64,000 nucleotides of DNA from Apostichopus japonicus (GCF_037975245.1 NC_092568.1:12983501-13047500), one strand, 5' to 3'; numbered from the stretch's first letter, positions 50,593 through 63,900 are shown. Notes: generated from the letters alone by a model not told the origin. Numbers and translations are program-made.

Positions 50593-51165
50593 AAAGTTAA
50601 AAAATATTAATGAGGTCACGGGTCAAACGTGAAAAACTCCCAAGTTGCAATAACTTGGCTACTATTTATTGGAGTTTCGTCAAACTTGGTATGATGATAT
50701 TGGTAGATAGTCTCCACACACTGATGTGTGTTGCAATTGATATCATGCATGTTTATAAGGGGGGGGGGGCCTAGCATTATTTCGTTATGAAAAGTTTGTA
50801 TGCACAATAACTCAACAAGGGAATGACCAATCATTACCATACTTGGTGAGTGGGTGGCCAATAGTAAGTAGATTAACCCTGTTGATTTTGGTGCTCATAT
50901 CATGAATATTAATGAGGTCATGGGGTCAAACGTGAAATACTCCAAATTGCAATTACTTGGCTACTATTACTAATGGGAATTTCGTCAAACTTGGTATGAT
51001 GATAATGGTAGATAGTCTTCACACACTGATGTGTGTTGCAATTGATATCAGGGCTTAGCATTACTTTGGCAACAAAAGTTTGTGAGCATAAATTACTGTT
51101 GTTGTATTAGGGCTTTGTTAGAAATTTCCCTATGAATGGAACTAATGAACAGCAGCAAGGAACCA

Positions 51166-54100
51166 TGAAATGTTTTCATTCTGGTTCATTTGAAGAGTGA
51201 GCTTTACATTCCATTCCATTATACCTGAGCCAAATAGAGACAACACAAGAGTGCCTTATTTTGCTAATTTTAACAGAGCTGCTGCGTAGACCAGCAACTG
51301 CAAGTAATTTCTGTAACATTTCTCTGTTTGTGGAGTAAACAGCGTTGAGGCGTCAGAGGTTCTATGTGTTATTAACTCCTGACTTGATATCAGTTTACAT
51401 TCACAACAGAAGACAGTTGAACATGTGAGATTCTGAAATGCAGAATAATTCATCTTCCACAAAAATGAAAATAATATTGGGAGGAAGGATCTGCATCACT
51501 GTGCGGTAATTATGAAGATCGTCAATTAACCCAGATGACAAAAACTTAGGGAATGACTGTTGAAACAGGTCTCGTGATCTACTTCTCTTTAAAAACGATG
51601 GATAAAAATATTGAATTTAATAGAATAGTCACATGAACTTTTGCAAGGCAACATTTGAGAGTTTTTACTGCGGCTATCTTTCGGTGTTGCAGCCATATGA
51701 CAAATAGTTGTTGTGTTGCTCTGCTGTAATTAAAGCTTGGTCTTTGCACACACTAGTAATGACATATAACTTTTCTAGTGAATGACATAACTAGTCTTAT
51801 TATCTGTTGTTTTCTGCTGATGAGTAGCTAGCTCTATAACAGTATCATGATTAGTTAAAGCTTATCTGAAGCTACATGTCTTTTCTAGCCTTGCCATTTT
51901 CCATGGCTGATTCAGGCTGGACAGAATCACATGATTATGACATTCGATCGGGAGATTTGGATTGCAATTCAACAGCAGTTCTAGGAGGGTATTTGGCTTT
52001 TAATGCATCGACCGAACACACAATTATGACCCACTGCAAGTCTATGTAGTCTATTTGTAGTAAATAATAAATCTGAGGTGGTGCGATAATGTTAGGTAAG
52101 TACATAATGAGAGTCTTAATGGAGGTGCTAATGAGAGGTTCTTAATGAGTGTACTTAATGAGAGTACTTAAGTGCTTGTATATTGATGGTGACTTATGAA
52201 TCGATGGTGATCAATAATGTTACAGCCCATGATTGTTCAGAGTTGGTCTGCCATTATTGGATGATTGTGATAAACACTGTCATAGCAGTTAGACCAGTCT
52301 GTGGTATTAATATCTATTGCATATTGGGACATTTAGTAGCATCATTACATAGTACATCTGTAATGAGATTTCTCTGTGTATTATAGAAAAATGATTTCAT
52401 GATTCGCTATTTAAATCCTATGTTGCTGCTAAAAGTTTCTCCTACAGGGGCTTTAACTTGATTTGATAGTGCCATCCAGAGAGTAGAATACCGTTTTATT
52501 GCATTTTAAAAAAAAGACACTTTTAAAGTAGCCTGAAACATTTTCAGTGTTGTTTGCTTTAGGATGCCTTACAATGTATGCACAATGTCCACCATATATT
52601 GGAAATTTGTTGTATTCTTCTGTCCTTGGGTAAACACTCTCTCTCTCTTTTAAGATTGTGTTTGGAGTACTTTGATGAAAGCTTTACATGTTGAGCTGAA
52701 TCATTGTCTGGGTAAGGAACATTCATAAATAGCGTGTGATTTACTGTCACTTAGCCATAAAACTACTAGTAACGGTTTTCCCCTGTGACAGCTCAAGTTC
52801 AAAGCCAAGTTAAAAGACTTGATCCTGTATCGTCCACAGCCCCACACAACAAGACTAGTTAGTTGCTGCTACAAGTGACCTTTGTGTAAAAGATGGGAGA
52901 TTGTATTTGCAGTCCTGAGTGGGGTACTTTCTCTGTGGTTTATACCAATGCATGCATTTCATACATACCACACACAGCAGGTATCAGAATCTTGCCACTA
53001 GTCATTGTGGCAGACAGACTGTATACAGTAAGTATACCACAAAGCTTTCCTTTTATCACAATTTACCTAGGAAAACAGACAAGGGAAGCTGGAAAGTTCA
53101 GCACACAAAAAAAAAAAGAAAAAAAAAGAGGGAAAATGCTTAACTTTTCTATCAGTCATGTTTGAACGTATTAAGATTCTGACCCAACTATTTGCATTCA
53201 TCACTTTCCAATTTTACATGCACCACTTCTATGTTAAGTCTACAGATCCGAGAATTAGGACTAACAATGAACACACATGTGGTTCGAAACATTTAAAAAA
53301 AAATTTTATTGGCACTTTTTACCACAATGACAGATTGTTATTCAAAGTAAGATTGACAAGCTAAGAGATACTTTTACATATTGCTACCATCACATGTAAC
53401 TTTAAAAATTCAAAATTGTTGACTTTTGGTCAAATGCCTTAAAATGAGACATTATACTTATGTGTGTCGTATAAAGATTACATTGCACACTATTGGCAAT
53501 ATGCTGAGTGAATAAAACAGGCTAGATTGCGTTAGGCCAGTCCTGTCTATGGCAATCAGTGTTGTGGTCTGTATGCTATCACTAGAATGTTTTATTAAAT
53601 TTTAATATTTTGTTTTTTGCAATGGCCCCATTACAGAATAACTCAAGTACAAGCTGAGTGTTAACAAACCAGAGCTACATATATTGCAAATATCAAGTAG
53701 CTTTATTTGGTATGATGATCACCTTCTGTTTGGGCAATAGATACTATTAAAGGTAGTGAAAAGACCATAAATTTATCTATAACTGTTTAACATTGCACAA
53801 CTTCCTCTGCCGGATGCAATCAAACAATTTTTATTTCCAATATGCCGAAACAATACAATTTATTGTGAAGTGCCAGAAATCCACAAATTACCTAAACTAA
53901 GTTAAAACATTTCATTCCTTGTTTTATTGCCATTGTTATCAATATATCTGCTTGAAAGATATCTGGAATTTTACCAGAACTTAATTCATTTGAAAAATTG
54001 AAAAGATCATGTGTTTTGATAACAACCAACCCTAAAATAAACTTGACACTGAATAACCAAACTGAATAGCTCAAATCAGTTTAAAGTAAATAAATAAATA

Positions 54101-55578
54101 GCAAAAAATAACAAAATTCCTTGCTTGTTTGCATAGTGTATTTTATGATCAGATGCCTGACAGGCACACTGGGATATTAATTACTGTTGAGTGCTGGTGC
54201 CACCAGTTCTTTTGCTACATGGGCTGATGGAGAGTTTGATATACATTTTCATGCTCTTGAGAATCTATTAGTCTAACACCTGACAATTCTTCATCTTAGG
54301 GATTTTCAAACCGATTCCTCTTGCAGGACAATTTTTAAGAAAGTTATAATAACCAACGGGGGGAAGTAATGGATCCTACTTGCTGAAATTTGTCTGCTTT
54401 TTGGAGGTCAACCCAGAAACGAATATTTGCCAAAATTCACTCTTCAGATGGTATGATAAACTGTGACGATAACTGCGGTAAACAACCCATGCATGTCAGA
54501 GCCAATAAGAGCTTACCATCATAATTCTGGTTTCCTTCCAAATTGGATTTACTTAGAATGATGGTGTCCTATCAAGTTAGACCAAGTTACCCAGCTAGAC
54601 AGCAGTCACGACAAAAAAAGAAAAGAAGAAAAAAAAATAGGAAGAAGAAGAAGAATATAAATAGAAGTGCATAATACTATCCCTATAACTTGTGACTTCA
54701 TTTGAAGTTCACAGAATCTCTGGTAATCTAATAAAATATCCAAGAAAATGAGATTTGTTAAGAGGGAGGTTGAAGTAAAACTGTAAAGAGCTGGATTGAT
54801 TCACTTAGCTTCACTTTGAAGAGATGGGGATAGGGAGGGTTTTACCAACGAACATGTGTTTTTCCTCTTCTGTTCAGTGTGATATTGCACATATCGGCCG
54901 GGCTTTAGGGATCGGACTTATGAAATGTGTTGAAATCAATTAGCACTCAAGAAAAACGCTACTTGCTGATCTTGTTTCTCAATCAACTGAATTTGATTCC
55001 ATTTTATTGATGCTAAAAGTGTTGAATTTATTAGATTTCTCAGGCAGTGGCGCATCTTAAGTAGACAGGCAGACTGCTGAGTTAATTTAACAGTGTTTAT
55101 TTTTAATGAATAAAGTAGTAGAAACAGGTGACAATTATCAAGACTATTTTGGAAACTTTTTCAAGAGATTTCAGGATGAAAATGAATAAAAGAGGCATTA
55201 TTAAGACTTGTGCAACATTTCTGATAACTCTCATAGAGTTAAAAAAAAATTGTAATTATGTTGAAGATATTCAGAGATACTTTTACAGCAGTAGAAGATG
55301 ATATAAAGGCTATATAAGAAAAGTTCACATTGTGGCTTTAAATAGTTTAGAAAAGAATAAATATATAAATACCACCTGCAAAGTGGCAATGAATTTGTTG
55401 TCTGGTGAACACTGTTAGTGTATTATTGTGCGGCAGCTCATTACTGAAAACGAGATTTCCCCATTGACTGCATAAAAAGAGTATGTTGTAAAACAACTCT
55501 GCTCCTATTCATTAGGCAGTTTATGTAATGAAAATAGCTTACTGTAGGTTTCCAATAATGCTTTATTGACAGATCTGC
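51166..55578. other. Non-coding sequence, downstream intron
   Basis: No exon was supported. It holds a degenerate repeat of CTTAATGAGAGT-like units (52107-52172), a poly-A-rich patch (53106-53130) and a GAA/A-rich patch (54614-54657). The frame 52893-53165 runs into the poly-A patch and has no domain. Confidence 0.5.
52107..52172. repeat. Degenerate tandem repeat of 'CTTAATGAGAGT'
   Basis: AATGAGAGTCTTAATGG, CTAATGAGAGGTTCTTAATGAG, TACTTAATGAGAGTACTTAAG: about five imperfect 11-13-bp units in a row. Confidence 0.65.
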
Positions 55579-55586
55579 CTTAAAAC

Positions 55587-57300
55587 TAGTGTTCAACCAA
55601 TTATGCATAACAGAAAATACTGATTACCGATTATTTTTTTCATAATCGTACCGATTCCGATTATTTGAAAATGAGAAAATATCCCGTCTATACGAATCAG
55701 CAATAAAGTTTGACAGAAACAATTATTGTTGTGATTTTCCCCTGTTTCCTTTTGCTTCGTTGTTATACAATGCTCTAAGGTATCATTTTGTATGAACCAA
55801 ATTACCTCTGGAGGTTCTCGGAAAGAAAAAAAAAAAGTATATTTTTTTTTAATTTCCAAAATACGGAAATATGACATCCTACCTAGTCTGCACTGTGCTA
55901 AGGGAATGGCCTAACCACCTCGACGGGAATGTCACCTGCATGGGTTAAGAATAGTTACTCAAAATATCCATCTCAAAAAGTATCTCAGACAAACCATCCA
56001 TCTTCAATCTTTACCAAAGTGTAAATTTTAATTACATATTGCCTTCATTCCGACATTATTTTGTACTTATTTTCAGTATTATACCGTTTAAGCACAAATA
56101 GAAATGTTACGAATTTGAAGTTAAACTTACCTATTCGTTACCTATTTAACTCCATTCAGGTTCAATTAGAAATGTAAGCTTAGGCCATTCAAACTGAAAA
56201 GCAAATTTTATCATCGTATCTCGTTTAAAATTACTTTAAAATGTAATACCAGATTGATGTAAAGAAATAATAACAACTAGAAACTACTCCAATATAAAAT
56301 AAAACATTCCCTCTTTAAGACATATCACTTACAGTACCTTCCAAACAAATGCCGATTTCCAGCAAATTGAAAGTTGTAAACTAAGCTACGCATTTTTTTT
56401 TTTTTTGCAAACCGATGGTTAGGCTACATTTCCCATTGACTTAGTGTGGTTGTTAGGCTAACATGTGGTCGAAGATTGCAGTTTCCTTGGATATTTTTAT
56501 TTTTATTTGCGACACAACTGGAGCGAATAAACAGATGGCAAGGTTAGATTTCCATGCAGTTGACTTAGTGTGAAGTAAGGCTACCATGTGGTCGGAGATT
56601 TGTGAGGATTTTAGGTTATTTTCGCTGGTACTGAAATTGCTTCGTGCAGGCCGTAATTTGCCACGGGAAATTCCCGGTGATTGTGCGCGACCCTCTCGCA
56701 CTGCTTCGAATTTGATGCGGGATGTGAAAACTGTTTGCACGATTCGCGCTGCAACTGCAATTCCTAGCTAAAGCAAACGCATGTCACAATTAATTTTACA
56801 CAGACACCTGATATAACGAGAGCGATTTTCTTATATTTCTTTTTCGCACTCGTAATTGTGCTTTAGGAGGTCTTTTTAGCACTTGCGAGGGCGAATCGCC
56901 CATCGCCCCGGCTTATTTCCGACCCTGTCCAGCACATTCTTTAATTTGCGAAATTGGTATTGCTGCTATGTTTACTGTGCCAAGAAATATGAAGTCACTA
57001 ACCACGAGGGAAGCAAATCGGCGACCCTGGCAGCCTAATTTGATGAAAGTATAGACTGTGAAAGACGTATGGATGTCTTATTTTAATATTTCGTAGTAAA
57101 AGAACAAACCTAATACATCAGTTGATATTTTCAACTCCCATATGCTTTTGAATAATGATATTTTCACCTTCCATATGTTTTTGAATAATCGGTATCACAT
57201 AACTGGTATTCCACGTAATTTTTACCGATTCCGATTATGTTCCGATTATGCAATATTCGTACCGATTCCGATTCCGATTAGGTTAATCGGTTGAACACTA
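55587..57300. mobile_element. hAT-type DNA transposon, 1.7 kb, non-autonomous
   Basis: The element begins TAGTGTTCAACCAATTA and ends TTAATCGGTTGAACACTA, an inverted repeat of about 16-17 bp with one mismatch. It is flanked by a perfect 8-bp direct repeat CTTAAAAC (55579-55586 and 57301-57308). An 8-bp duplication with termini of the form YAGTGTTC is the hAT signature. Sub-terminal regions are packed with CCGATTCCGATTA-type repeats (55625-55665 and 57180-57285), the usual transposase-binding landscape of hAT ends. The interior is CpG-rich but carries no recognisable hAT transposase or BED finger; the frames at 56453-56740 (-) and 56586-56771 (+) have no domain I recognise. Confidence 0.92.
56430..56600. 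repeat. Diverged duplication inside the hAT element
   Basis: GACTTAGTGTGGTTGTTAGGCTAACATGTGGTCGAAGATT (in two parts, about 56438-56477) recurs as TTGACTTAGTGTGAAGTAAGGCTACCATGTGGTCGGAGATT (about 56560-56600). Spacing is about 122 bp. Both copies contain ATGTGGTCG, an identical start-like context. Confidence 0.7.
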
Positions 57301-57308
57301 CTTAAAAC

Positions 57309-60300
57309 AATTTTGTGGAGACATTGCAGAGGACAAAACATCTCAAATTTTCTATGTAGAAGGTAGACCTAATGATGTAAAGAAAGGAAATAAATAAATA
57401 AAAATAAAACTTTTAGACACCACCAGTCCCGGCATATATTATTCACAGAAACTACGGTTTCTTCCTGTACCCAGATTGTGGCTAAAATACAGCAGTATAA
57501 AGGTGATATGTTGGGTACTTGTAGTTGAATGACCCCATGGGCAACCCACATAGTCTCCATACCCTGAAGGTCCTGTCACATGTGGTCAACCAACATGCCA
57601 ACAGATTTCAAATTGTTACAAATTTTGAATGGACTGTGACTGTAATTGGTGACTGCCTTGGGGTAGGGCAATAGCATGGTGTTCCCACAACAGACATGGA
57701 AGTTAAGTTTTTGGGTTGCATTTCCAAAATTTGTGCCATCAATGGTAGGAAGGTTAATCTCGGAGGGAAGTTCTTAGGATTTGAGCTGGATGGTGTGTGG
57801 GGATTGAAAGTTTCTTAGAAAACTTTCATTTTTCTTAGAGTAGATAATGTTAAGTGTGCTGAGAGGATTTTTGAAGGAAAAAGTTGTGTTTTTTTGTGGC
57901 TGTTAGCAAAAGTTATCAAGATCTTTTTCTTGTAGCCTCAAAATGACTAAATGTGTACTCAGTGTTAATTAACAAATAGAATATCAATGCATGTTATGTG
58001 TATTACACAATGCTGCTTGTGTTACAAATGCTATTTTGTTGATCTACATCAGTGTAAACAGGCCATTAAAAATCATCATTGGTAAAACGTCTATTGATTG
58101 TTCAAGTTAATTAGGTCATTGAAGAACACTAGATCTAAAATAAACTAATTGCCATCGTATTCAAAGATTTGAAATGAGACAAGAGCTGATTAGCTTTACA
58201 TCAGAATGTACGACCGGATGGATCGAGGACCAATAACATAAATATGTCATCCTACTGTCAGTCATTAATTTCATTGTACTCATAGAAGTAATTTGAAAGT
58301 AAAAAAAGTTACAAAATGTTATATGGAAACCAACAAATTAGGTGTTTGAATATTTTAGGCAATTAATAAGTAATGTGAGAACTTCTGAAAATGTTTCTCC
58401 TCCAAACAAGTACAACTTTCCAAATCTGAAACAAATTTGGCAAAATTGTTTTGCTTTTCTGTTGTATTTAGATCACTAATTTCATGAGCATATAGGCCAA
58501 AGTCTTAACAAAATAAACATTGATTTTGGTGCTTTAAGATATTATCAACACTGTAGGCTATGAGTATGTTACCCTTGAACTAATGAACTTGATTAAAGAT
58601 GAAACAATATTTAAAAAACTGGTTGCTTCATGCTGATGAGGTTGATGTCTACAGGGTGCGAGTCTAAGCTACTTGAACTCATCTTAGGGTAGTCAGTGTG
58701 TGGTCTATTAATATTGTTTATTTATCAGGTATTACCTGTGTTGTATAATCAGCTGTTGAAACTAGGACATAGCAGGGACTCAAAGAGACCACTAAATCCC
58801 TCGGGGACTGATATCTACCAAGTCGAAAAACATCCCTACCAATTTTGTTTAACTGAAATTGAAAATTATGTGGCCTGATTGAAAGATGAATCGCATCACT
58901 TATATGCTATCAAAAACATCCGATTGAAGGTTAAGTTTGAATCTGATGAAGGGCAAATGTTTTAAGTAATGTCAGCTGTGTTTTCCTTGGAAACATTCCA
59001 TTTGACACCAAACTGCTCAGATTGCAAGCTAGCATTTTACTTTGATAAGTTGCAGATATTCCAAAATTGTCAGAGTTAAACATCTTAGAGAGGTTTCAGA
59101 ACTTGTATGCTTATATGGAAGTGATGGATCAAGTTGGATTAGTGTCACGACATGGGATGTTCCTGCTTGGGAAACATTGTCCCATGTTTTGTGAGAGGGA
59201 GCATCTTTGATTGGTGCATACCCAGAAGTTAGGGTGATGATAGATAGAGATCAGGAGGAGAGCCATTGAATATTAAACCCGATTGCTTGAAATACCAACA
59301 GGAGTACATTCACAGAATGTAACTTAGATTTTGTATAATACTTACCTGTGCAAGCCAATTTATGCCAGCGCGTATGTTTTTTCCCTTTTTTAATATCCGT
59401 TAAAGTTGTAGATGTAAATATCTGTTGCTGCGCAGTCTTCTAAAGTCATTGTAAATATTGCACATATTTGTCTTGGTGTGTACAGTGTTATGAAGATCTT
59501 GAAAATACTGTCTAATCATTGCTGTAGTACATGTAGATTTAAATAAATCTCAGTGTGCATTGCTTACAAGTCATAGGCTGTCCAAGTTGATATGGAACTT
59601 TTCATTTGATAGTCAGAGGTTATTTTAGTGCCTGAAACTTTTATGGAAATAGAACCCTAGGTTACAAACTTACTTTAATATTACAAAATATCCCCAAACA
59701 GTTGAGCCACCTTTAAATGCCCCACTTTTCAATTTGATTGCATCAATGATCAAAATACATCCTTAAGACATCCGTTGCTTCATCTCCTCCTATATCGTTT
59801 CAATCAGCTTTGCCTTTCCTGATGCCAACCGCCTCTTCATTCCACGAACCATCCCTTTGCGAGAAAACTTTACTTAATTTGAACAAGGACTATAAGATAC
59901 TAGGCCATATAGGGATACCAGCAAAAGGCAAGCCTCTTACGTCTCCTCTGCAAATGTACTTTATTTCTAGCCTAGGGGTTCCGTAAGTGAATTAGGTTTA
60001 GCAGTCATTGGATTTGCATTCATATTTTAAAAAGGTCCCTTCTTTCATTTACTGCTGTTACTGGCTACCACTTATTAATTCATGTGTTTGGCTGTATTGT
60101 AGTTAATCTCATTTGGCCGGTGCTACTGGAAAATGCCATATACGACAAATAAAGTTTGCTCGGCATATCTGAACTTGACCAAAGGCACTCTGATATGACA
60201 GCTATTTTAATGCAAGGTTTATTTCATGCTAAAATGGAACCAAAATGATAGACATCAATTTCTGTATTTATTAAATGTCAATCATGTAATAAAAATAATT

Positions 60301-60597
60301 AGCATGGCAACTTTGATGATCAATCAATCCAAGCTCTCAGTGGGTGTGTCATAAAACAGGGGTTGTGAGGAACCATTTGATACGCTATAACTAGTCAATT
60401 TTTGTAAGACTATTTCACCTTTCTTTCTCCCGATCAATATGTGAAAGACTAGAACCTTGTTGATTAAAGAACTATTGGAAACTTGAGAGAAATTTAGGCA
60501 TTAGCAATAATGGAACCAATATGAGATGGACTGTAAGTTGACATAATCTTATCGGAAAACTTTAATTTTCTCCTCAATTAGTCAAATTAAATGTATG
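57309..60597. other. Non-coding sequence, downstream intron, with two weak exon-like frames
   Basis: No exon is confirmed. Two frames have some exon-like features. At 58728-58878, an open frame follows a TTTATTTATCAG acceptor-like signal but ends in a stop and has no known domain. At 59768-59982, an open frame is followed by the consensus donor GTAAGT but has only a poor acceptor. Neither matches what I remember of KIF26. Confidence 0.35.
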
Positions 60598-60945
60598 GGT
60601 GGGGGGGGGGTGTGTGTGTGGTGACAATGATCTGTCACCCAGTGGGGTGTATCCTCAGGGGAGGTGGAGTGGTTTCCACATACCCTCTTGCCTTGCTCAC
60701 ATTTGAGAATACCAAGACGTGACCCTTCAAGGGCGATCAAGATCATAGTGTGGACGCTCACGTATAGGGGCAGACCCCGCAATCGCGATCTTCCTTTCGG
60801 GAAGCTTCCTGACACTGCAAAGGGGATCAAGATTGCAGTGAGGATGCTCGGGGATTCAGGTGACCCAAGGTCTCTGGTTACTGGACCTTGCCTCTTCAAA
60901 TCTGAACATGGCCACTGTAATCTCGAGTGTTGTCTTTGAGCTCAA
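60598..60945. repeat. GC-rich block with an internal duplication, nature unknown
   Basis: A G12 run and (TG)5 at about 60599-60620 lead into about 300 bp that is much richer in GC and CpG than its surroundings. Within it TGACCCTTCAAGGGCGATCAAGATC...GTGGACGCTC (from about 60720) and TGACACTGCAAAGGGGATCAAGATT...GAGGATGCTC (from about 60810) are diverged copies about 90 bp apart. Both strands are open for 90-105 codons, so the frames cannot be told apart by openness. I do not recognise the protein on either strand. It may be a repeat fragment or an exon of unknown kind. Confidence 0.45.
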
Positions 60946-63900
60946 ATAGATATATGTTATGCACTGTGACAATCATGCTTCCTACAATGGCAATAATCTA
61001 ATAATGTAATCAGTCCTTCATATAACACAATGCTATTTTGTAAAGTATACATACATTTGTTGTGATAGTAGGCTCTTATATTGAATACAGTGCAAACCAA
61101 AATTGTATTCTGGCAAAGTTTACTTGCATACCTTTTGTACTTTTTTTGTTTTTTTTGTTTGTCCCCTATTCATTGATGCTACTTTATAGTCAGTCATTTG
61201 AAGCAATGCACTTTTTGTGCCTTGTTGGTGATGAGACATCCAATTTCATTTGCAAGAGGAATTGAGCACACTTTCCCAGGCTACTTATTCAGGTCAAGTT
61301 GACATCAATTGGTTCTTGAAAAGTTGAGTGTTTTGATGTGTTTGCTAAGTTAAAACATTAGAATTTTAAACCACATGAATACACCTGGAATATCTTAAAA
61401 GCAAATGATAATGTTTCTTTTAGTTTTACTTCTGAGATTATCTTTTCAAGAGGAAGTACTGCAGCCAAAGGGAAATGGATTGTAAACAGAGTAAATTTGT
61501 CATGATGCATCTTTTGTGAAACTAATGGATTCCCTTAAATTTAACAGGCCTTTTGAATCTGTTTACATTCCTTGTATAAAGCCAAACGTTGCAGAGAAGC
61601 TTAAAGGATGACTGTAGACTGTCCTAATATTAATATATTGATTTAGGTACCTTGTAGACTGTCAAAAATCACTGCTATCTAGGATGTATCTTTATTCCAC
61701 TTTATGTTTTGGAGAAATGACTGTTTAAACAAATGATGCTCCTCAATTATTAAAGTTGTCTGGACTAGTTTGTTTCACATACACACCATTAGTGTGATTT
61801 CCTTAAATAAATTGTTTACAATTTGCAGTACAGTTTTGTCAAGGAACGAATAGTTTGAATTTTATGTTGGGTTCTCTCTTGTTTATACAAAGTTGACAAA
61901 AATATGTTTTGAAGTGTTAGAATTGATAAAAAATGGATAAACAGTAAACCTTTAGAGCAGCATGCATTGAGAGTCAATCCATAAGGAAGCATTCAAGACA
62001 TTTTAGATTATTTGAAGGGTCAATATCTTGAAAATGGAATAGTGATGGAAACAAGACCAGTATTCCAATATCGCAGTTTTGATTGGACTGTGAAATATCA
62101 AGACTAATATTCTACCTAAACTTATCCTTAAAGTTTAACAGATCAAACAGGTTCCAATATGGCTGTAGTTGAGTATTGCATAAATGTTCTTCATTTTGCT
62201 TACGTCCTCTCGGCTGCACAGTAAGGAGGAGAGGTAAAGAGACCTGTGTGAGTATGCCCAAGTCTCTTTCTTGCCTCTCCCATTTCACCATCTTGTAAAG
62301 AATATCTTATCCATTTTCAACAATTTTGTATCCGCCAAATATTATTGCTACAGTTTCAATTTGATCTGCGTTAACGTTTCCTTTCTATCGGATGGTCTGA
62401 TATTTTAATTTGTATCATCGGTGAAGGTTTGCTTCTAGAGATCTGTCCTGCTCCTCCTCCCGTGATATGTTTTATAGGTCAACCAGGTGATGGTTGTTTC
62501 TTCATCTATCTTATCATCTTGAGGTGAGATTAATCGCCCTCAGGATATCAAATAGTCGCCAGCCCCCAGTGGTAGTCATCAAATATAACTATGTTTGGAA
62601 AGGGAAGGTCTTTAAGTAGCTAAAGGAGTTTTTCATTACTTAGTTACTGATTCGCTTTAAGGGAAGTATGCTAGAAAACAGTAGAGCAGCAAAAACAACC
62701 GCGAATGTTTTCCTAGGAACTGGTTAGCTAGGAGTCAAGGAAGTTTCTGAGAACGTGGGAGATTCTCAAGGCTGAGTCTGTGGGCGCATGGGTGCAATAT
62801 CTCAGAGACTCATGAATCAAGATGACCTGAAATTACCTAAAAAAGTAAATGCCCTGTTTATTGGATTCATAGAGATGAGATATGTCATTGAACTGTGTTT
62901 GCCCAAATCAGCTGTACAATTTATCCATGCATCAGAATCTTGTAGGATTGTTACATACCAGTGTCTGGTATGCCTGGTGAGTGTGATTTGACTGATAGTT
63001 TACAAATTGAGTGGCTCAGTAGGATAGATGTGGCACATACCTAAGTCAACATGTCTCTGCAGAGAGTTGCAGGAGGGGCACAGAAATTATTTAGGAGAGA
63101 CAGCATCAGATCTTGGACCAACTTATTGTCACAAATTACAGGTGCAGCATTTAATAACAAAGTGAGGTTGCAAAGTTCAAATGTTTGTTATTGGCTGGAT
63201 AGAGGATGTGTCCTCTCTCTGGGGAGATTAAATTTGGAAAGGGGGGTTGGGGTTGGCTGAGCAGGAGGAGGCAGCAAGATTAGGGATGGAGTACAGTTCA
63301 TTTCAGAGGAAAAGCCTATGGGTTTCTTGATTTGATCGAGTGTGATAATATTTTGAGCAACCCTAGAGAGGTATTGCAAACTTGGTGGCCCAATGCAAAT
63401 AGCTGCATGAAAGTGTGCAGCAGTTTCTATACACTTCCTGCCATATCTGTCAAAAGGGATTGGAAAAGCGAAAAAATGTAAGAAGATATGTAATTAAAAA
63501 CACTTATAGTGTTCCTCTCAAGATTCCATCGAGGGGATTTCAAGTTTTCTCAGTCATAAATGCAGAAACGCTCATGTTACTAGGAAAAAGGATGCGGAAG
63601 ATTAAATTTTCTTTGTCAATCAAGTCTCCCTTTCGTGTTTAACCTCTTCCTGCTGCAAAAGTCCATTGAGCCAAAGATATAATAAAGTTTGCTGTGTTTT
63701 GCTATCATGCTCCTCTCATAGATTGCACAGAAACAGTTTGCAAGTGGTTGCTAAGAAGGAACATCAGTTAGATGTTAAGTTGTGAGTCAAGTCTGGAAGG
63801 AGAAGCTACATTATAATCAATATAAGGAAGAGTGATCTATGGTAGAGAACTTTGGGGTGAAAATTAATAAACAATGTTGACTTAGTGGAGTGGCCAAATT

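Larger units (their letters stand above)
48404..51165. mobile_element. Probable non-autonomous element built of AGGTCA-rich tandem repeats
   Basis: The block starts with TGGTTCCTTGCTG (48404-48416) and ends with its complement CAGCAAGGAACCA (51153-51165). The left end also folds on itself (GGTTCCTTGCT/AGCAAAGGAACC). A (GT)n tract follows, then 'GCACGATAACTCAACAAGGG', which recurs near the right end at about 50800 (GCACAATAACTCAACAAGGG). Between are several ~400-bp tandem units. This layout (short inverted ends, a microsatellite, internal tandem repeats, no coding sequence) resembles tandem-repeat-bearing non-autonomous elements of marine invertebrates. No target-site duplication was found at either end, so the exact borders and class are uncertain. 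Open frames within it are repeat translations. Confidence 0.6.

Noticed and set aside
53106-53130. Lys-rich coding segment that might be the KIF26 'SSKKKK' region
   Set aside because: It is a poly-A tract with scattered G. The upstream residues do not match the Ala-Ala-Gln-Lys context expected after exon B, and no acceptor in phase 2 is present.
54614-54657. A second Lys/Arg-rich frame after 'RQQSRQ'
   Set aside because: A/GA-rich simple sequence that soon hits stops. No proper acceptor and no family match.
56453-56771. Overlapping frames on both strands inside the hAT element
   Set aside because: Neither carries a BED finger or hAT dimerisation motif. Openness on both strands reflects CpG-rich composition.
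58728-58878. Open frame after a TTTATTTATCAG acceptor-like signal as a terminal exon
   Set aside because: No recognisable domain. A short pyrimidine tract and a 50-codon frame are expected by chance in this much intron.
62228-62280. Hairpin as a microRNA precursor
   Set aside because: The stem is short with an asymmetric bulge, and no known microRNA seed was recognised.
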